Source: Linderina pennispora (lineage: Eukaryota > Kickxellomycota > Kickxellomycetes > Kickxellales > Kickxellaceae). Taken from it: DNA of 24,086 nucleotides. The notes under the pieces are model-generated. The model was not told where the DNA came from. It made no database searches and worked only from the letters and a program-made list of their open reading frames with translations. Numbering within the stretch: the first letter of the stretch is position 1; each line of letters starts with the position of its first letter. Of this stretch, positions 21,013 to 24,086 are shown one piece after another. The stretch lies in the NCBI RefSeq assembly GCF_002104995.1, contig NW_024468406.1, forward strand, positions 1 through 24,086. The letters are read 5' to 3'. A program made the position numbers and the translations under genes.

Positions 21013-21950
21013 ATGAGGGCCTGGAGGTTTCTTACAGCGTTACTGCTTGCAACCGTCGCTTCGGCATCCTACGGCGATCGGCAGCCCGCCTTCAAAAGCT
21101 GTGTAACTGCATGCGAGCAAACGGACTGTGCGCCAACTGCCTCTCCATTGCCCCTGCACCTGCGTATGCTGTTCTGGACGTGTGAAAGCAATTGCGACTA
21201 CAATGCCAGCGGCAACTCACGGTCGCGGCGCAAAAGCAGAACGCGCCTGTGTACCAGTATCACGGCAAGTGGCCGTTTGTGCGGATCTGGGGCGTGCAGG
21301 AACCAGCCAGTGTCATCTTCAGCGTGCTGAACGGGTATATGCACCTGAAGAGCTGGCCGCTGGTGCGCAATGGCATATCGAAACAGCACCCGATGCGGCT
21401 ATGGCTCAGTGTCTTTGTGGTGCTCGGGACATGGACGTGGCTGTGGTCGGCCGTGTTCCATATTCGCGACTTCTCGATCACCGAGAAGCTCGATTACTAC
21501 TCGGCAGGCCTCAACGTTCTGTACATGTTCTTCCTCGGAGTTGTGCGGCTGTTGCGGCTCAAGACCTGGCGGGAAACGCGGGTTGTAGCCGGGCTCTGCG
21601 CGGTCCCGTATTTTATGCATGTCGGGTACCTGTCGTTTATCAAGTTTGACTACCAGTACAACATGCTGGCGAATGCCATCGTCGGCCTGATGAGCAATGT
21701 GGCATGGTTCGTGGTGACGTACCAGGCGTACCACCACCGTAACAAGCAGTGGTGGAAGCCCGCAGTTCTGATTCTCTTGACTGATGCCGCCTTTAGCCTC
21801 GAGGCCTTCGACTTCCCGCCATTCCTAGACTCGTTCGACGCGCACTCGCTGTGGCATGGAGCCACCATCCTGCTTGTGCCTGAATGGTACGATTTCCTAA
21901 TCAAGGATGCCCGGTGGGACTCGCACATTGACCAACTGAACAAGGACTGA
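21013..21950 (+). CDS. PER1: Per1/PGAP3-like GPI-anchor remodelling protein, one frame break
   Basis: Per1/PGAP3 is a multi-pass ER/Golgi membrane protein of the CREST hydrolase superfamily, needed to remove the sn-2 acyl chain of GPI-anchored proteins so that lipids can be remodelled. There is a signal peptide (MRAWRFLTALLLATVASASY), then a Cys-rich lumenal part (FKSCVTACEQTDC, LFWTCESNCDY). The frame lacks one base near 21202-21203 (AA, expected AAA), after which it reads CQRQLTVAAQKQ and the conserved YHGKWPFVRIWGVQEPASV. Membrane segments follow, with WLWSAVFHIRDFSITEKLDY holding the conserved His and Asp. The C-terminal LDSFDAHSLWHGATI supplies further conserved His residues. Corrected length is 312 residues, within the family range. 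Confidence 0.93.
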
Positions 21951-22015
21951 AATATATTTATGAATGCTCGTACCTAGCGGCCGGCAAAAGATGGGCTGGC
22001 GAACAAAGCCGAAGA

Positions 22016-22239
22016 TTACTGAATGGACACCTCACCATCGTTCTCGACGCTGTCAATAGCGGCATGGCCAGTCAGCGATGAGGTGAAGCTGTTCGGAATG
22101 GTGGCAGAGATGCCGTTGATGAGCGCCAGAGTGTCACCAAGCTTGCCGCCTGCGCGGTGATTGAGCTCTTGATGGCATCCTTCTCAGCATCTGTGGCACC
22201 CTCCTTGAACACAATGATAACCTTCTGGCTGTCCGACAT
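22016..22239 (-). CDS. PBI2-like I9 proteinase inhibitor, one frame break
   Basis: This small ORF is easily missed because it is split. From the ATG at 22239 it reads MSDSQKVIIVFKEGATDAEK, then DAIKSSITAQA. One base is missing near 22146-22150 (GCC/GGC run), after which the other frame gives KLGDTLALINGISATIPNSF, TSSLTGHAAIDSVENDGEVS and IQ before TAA. The 74-residue product matches the inhibitor I9 fold: a first beta strand VIIVFK, a helix, a second strand in GISATIP, and the terminal IDSVENDGEVSIQ, as in yeast Pbi2 (75 residues, inhibitor of vacuolar proteinase B, also linked to vacuole fusion). It lacks a signal peptide, as Pbi2 does. It converges on PER1, 65 bp between stops. A 5' UTR intron precedes the ATG. 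Confidence 0.82.
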
Positions 22240-22240
22240 G

Positions 22241-22331
22241 CTACAAAGAGGAAGGCAGTAGAAGCAAAACTAAGCAAGCATGAACAAGCAGTGCTGGTTC
22301 TTGAGCATCGTTTTTTAACAGTACTACTTAC
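22241..22331 (-). other. 5' UTR intron of the PBI2-like gene
   Basis: On the minus strand a strong GTAAGT donor at 22331 and a CTCTTTGTAG acceptor ending at 22241 define a 91-nt intron. The acceptor lies one base before the ATG. No upstream in-frame start is created, so the intron is in the leader. Confidence 0.6.
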
Positions 22332-22605
22332 ATTCTATGGATATTGAGGCTGTAAACTAGGCAAAAGACAAAACAATAAAGACAAGAGAGCTGAGAGACG
22401 TCCGCATGACGTGCTCGCTACTCGAAATGCCAAGGAACGATGACGATTAATCAGTGCAATTAGAGAGTTCCCACAAACCACATGACCACACAGATCTGAT
22501 ATAATTTGCTGATCGGGACGTGTCCTGACAGTAGTGAGAGATCTGTAACTTCCCGTTCATTCACGCCAAATCGGCGTGAGTTTTCTGTCTCCAGCTCAGA
22601 TATCC
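22332..22605. promoter_or_regulatory. Upstream region of the PBI2-like gene, with CRE-like half site
   Basis: This is the promoter side of the PBI2-like gene and the spacer before the right inverted-repeat arm. TGACGT lies at 22407-22412, a bZIP/CRE-like half site of uncertain meaning. A perfect short hairpin lies at 22561-22579. Confidence 0.35.
22561..22579. repeat. Perfect 7-bp stem hairpin
   Basis: TCACGCC - AAATC - GGCGTGA forms a 7-bp perfect stem with a 5-nt loop. It lies 26 bp from the inner edge of the right inverted-repeat arm. No T-run follows, and it could be a palindromic protein-binding site. Confidence 0.55.
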
Positions 22606-23902
22606 GAAGGGATGTCAAGCAGCACCCGTGGTTTTTATACTTCTTTCTACTCTCTTCGGGTTTGAAATGGTATCTCTTATATTACCCTTCAGAAACATAT
22701 AGTGTGTATATACTCCTTTTCTTTCCGCAGCGAGATTAGATCTATGCGACCTGTGTAAACACCTGGGGCCAAGTATTGTGGATGATGGAGTAGGATTAGG
22801 GAAACTCCAATGAGGAATGGCTTGTGCATGATACGTGTAGGTTGTCAGCAGTTGTCACCCGAGGCTGTATTTCTCTTCCGTTCTACCTCGCAAACACCTA
22901 TTTCTCCAATGGCGCACTGGGCTATACTGAAACCATACATTCTTCAGCGAATTGTCGCCATATATGATAACACTTTTTGGCTAGATACTCCTGATAATGT
23001 CGATATTTATATTTCATTCCTCCAACTAAACCGAGTTTGCCAACACTGGAGAGACGCTATAAAAGAGAGCCTCTATACTATCGCGATTATCTTGTACTGT
23101 GAGCCAACTGCTGACCAGCTACGTCTGTATGGCAACACCTCTGATTCCAATCAGCTCGCATCCAGAGGCATGCATCTCTCAACTTCATCACCACACCCTA
23201 TTCTATGGAGAACAAACACCTTGCATATTGTGAGATCAAAGAATAGTCACTACACTCAAAGGCTGGTTATCTCATCTCGAGCCTGTACCATCGATTATTT
23301 GTCTCTTGGAGATATCCTTGGGGTTTTTGGATTCAGCACTGTCGAGTGGCTTAGATTGGAGAAAATATGTTTTATTGAGGATCCACAGGCGGCAAAGCAG
23401 GATTCAGACACCAAACCTCCTATAACTGATGATGTCAGAGAACGACTATCGCAAACCTCACAATATTTCATAACTCACATTCCTCATGGGAAGCATTTGT
23501 GTCGTAGTGTATCTATGTATCCAGTGAAGAATCCGCCGTTATTTCCACTTGGTGATATGCTAAACTTTTACTTGCCACGACTACAAACAAGAATTAAATC
23601 AAATTTTATACTTTCAGAACTGGGCAATACATGTTTCTCTTCATACATCGCTAGGTTGGATCTGCACATCAACACTAAGAGTGCTGAGCATCTACCTAAG
23701 ATATTCGCACCTTCACTTGAAATTTTAGCACTGTTTTATTCCGATATCGCACATTCATGGCATATCTTTAGAGGCAGTCTGCCTGGATCGGTTATCTTCG
23801 AAAATCTCACAGAGCTTGCAATCTATCATGACCCAAAAATAATTGGATCCTCAGAAGAGTCACATACATATTTCTCGCCTATATCATTTCCAAAGTTGAA
23901 GG
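22606..23902. repeat. Large inverted repeat, right arm
   Basis: This is the reverse-complement partner of 1847-3143, with the same length of about 1297 bp, carrying the promoter region and the 5' ~two thirds of the F-box-like gene. Similarity ends abruptly at GAAGG (23902), after which the two copies are unrelated. Confidence 0.9.
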
Positions 23903-24036
23903 TATTGACATTCAGGCAACCCCATTCCCTTTGCCACCATGTGCAGATCCAAATCCCCACCTGTATAAACATTGTGGACTGGAACCCCGTCCTCCCTTTT
24001 TCTCCTCAGCAATCTCTAGTCCTATTAATTCCATAA
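22810..24036 (+). CDS. F-box/LRR-like family protein, 3' end replaced (right copy)
   Basis: The frame encodes 408 residues from the ATG at 22810. The ATG at 22909 (MAHWAILKPYILQRIVAIYD) begins the part most like an F-box, with FLQLNRVCQHWRDAIKESLY. Leucine-rich sequence follows (VEWLRLEKICF, LNFYLPRLQT, FAPSLEILALFYSDIAHSWH). F-box proteins normally recruit substrates to SCF ubiquitin ligase; no substrate can be inferred. Unlike the left copy it has Tyr, not stop, at codon 10. After FPKLK (23902) it lacks the LRR continuation seen on the left and ends in a Pro-rich, non-LRR tail (NPVLPFSPQQSLVLLIP). AAG-GTATTG at that point could instead be a donor of an intron running beyond the window. It is AT-richer than the core genes. 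It may be a truncated pseudogene. Confidence 0.6.
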   Translation: MRNGLCMIRVGCQQLSPEAVFLFRSTSQTPISPMAHWAILKPYILQRIVAIYDNTFWLDTPDNVDIYISFLQLNRVCQHWRDAIKESLYTIAIILYCEPTADQLRLYGNTSDSNQLASRGMHLSTSSPHPILWRTNTLHIVRSKNSHYTQRLVISSRACTIDYLSLGDILGVFGFSTVEWLRLEKICFIEDPQAAKQDSDTKPPITDDVRERLSQTSQYFITHIPHGKHLCRSVSMYPVKNPPLFPLGDMLNFYLPRLQTRIKSNFILSELGNTCFSSYIARLDLHINTKSAEHLPKIFAPSLEILALFYSDIAHSWHIFRGSLPGSVIFENLTELAIYHDPKIIGSSEESHTYFSPISFPKLKVLTFRQPHSLCHHVQIQIPTCINIVDWNPVLPFSPQQSLVLLIP

Positions 24037-24086
24037 AGCTCATAGCTACTGGATTCTCTGAAGGTTAGCATACTAGAATCACGCTC

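Overview
The window looks like nuclear DNA of an early-diverging filamentous fungus, most likely of the Kickxellomycotina (Coemansia/Linderina type); that placement is inferred. The evidence is a compact run of GC-rich housekeeping genes with few short GT-AG introns, TATA-type promoters, a TIP60-like MYST acetyltransferase that keeps its C2HC zinc finger, and flanks of AT-richer, decaying multigene-family copies (FunK1-like kinase, F-box/LRR-like).

Layout. 1-3.2 kb: a FunK1-like kinase relic, a broken F-box/LRR-like pseudogene on the minus strand and a decayed short direct repeat. 3.6-22.3 kb: a dense block of conserved genes in the order MGR2/ROMO1-like (+), HIS3 (+), an unrecognised 54-residue Cys-tailed ORF (-), cytosolic 5'-nucleotidase-type metallophosphoesterase (+), helical-repeat protein possibly of the TAF1A/Rrn11 type (+), dynein light intermediate chain (-), ribose-5-phosphate isomerase with two introns (+), Arb2-domain protein (+), secreted GH20 beta-hexosaminidase (-), a gene-poor 1.6-kb gap, ESA1/TIP60 acetyltransferase (-), NUP43-like WD40 nucleoporin (-), PER1/PGAP3 GPI-lipid remodelling protein (+) and a PBI2-like I9 proteinase inhibitor (-). 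22.6-24.0 kb: a second copy of the F-box-like gene, in the opposite orientation to the left one.

The two F-box-like copies form a large inverted repeat, about 1297 bp per arm (1847-3143 and 22606-23902), bracketing roughly 19.5 kb of single-copy genes. The genes between the arms serve unrelated cell functions and do not form a pathway cluster.

A striking property is that about eight of the thirteen gene models in the core, plus the small ORF, need a single-base frame correction, mostly in short homopolymers. Several affected proteins are normally essential or strongly conserved, so uncorrected consensus indels from long-read sequencing are the likeliest cause. MGR2, the TAF1A-like gene, RKI1 and ARB2 read through cleanly. 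No tRNA, rRNA, CRISPR array, intact transposon or dedicated defence or biosynthetic system was recognised.
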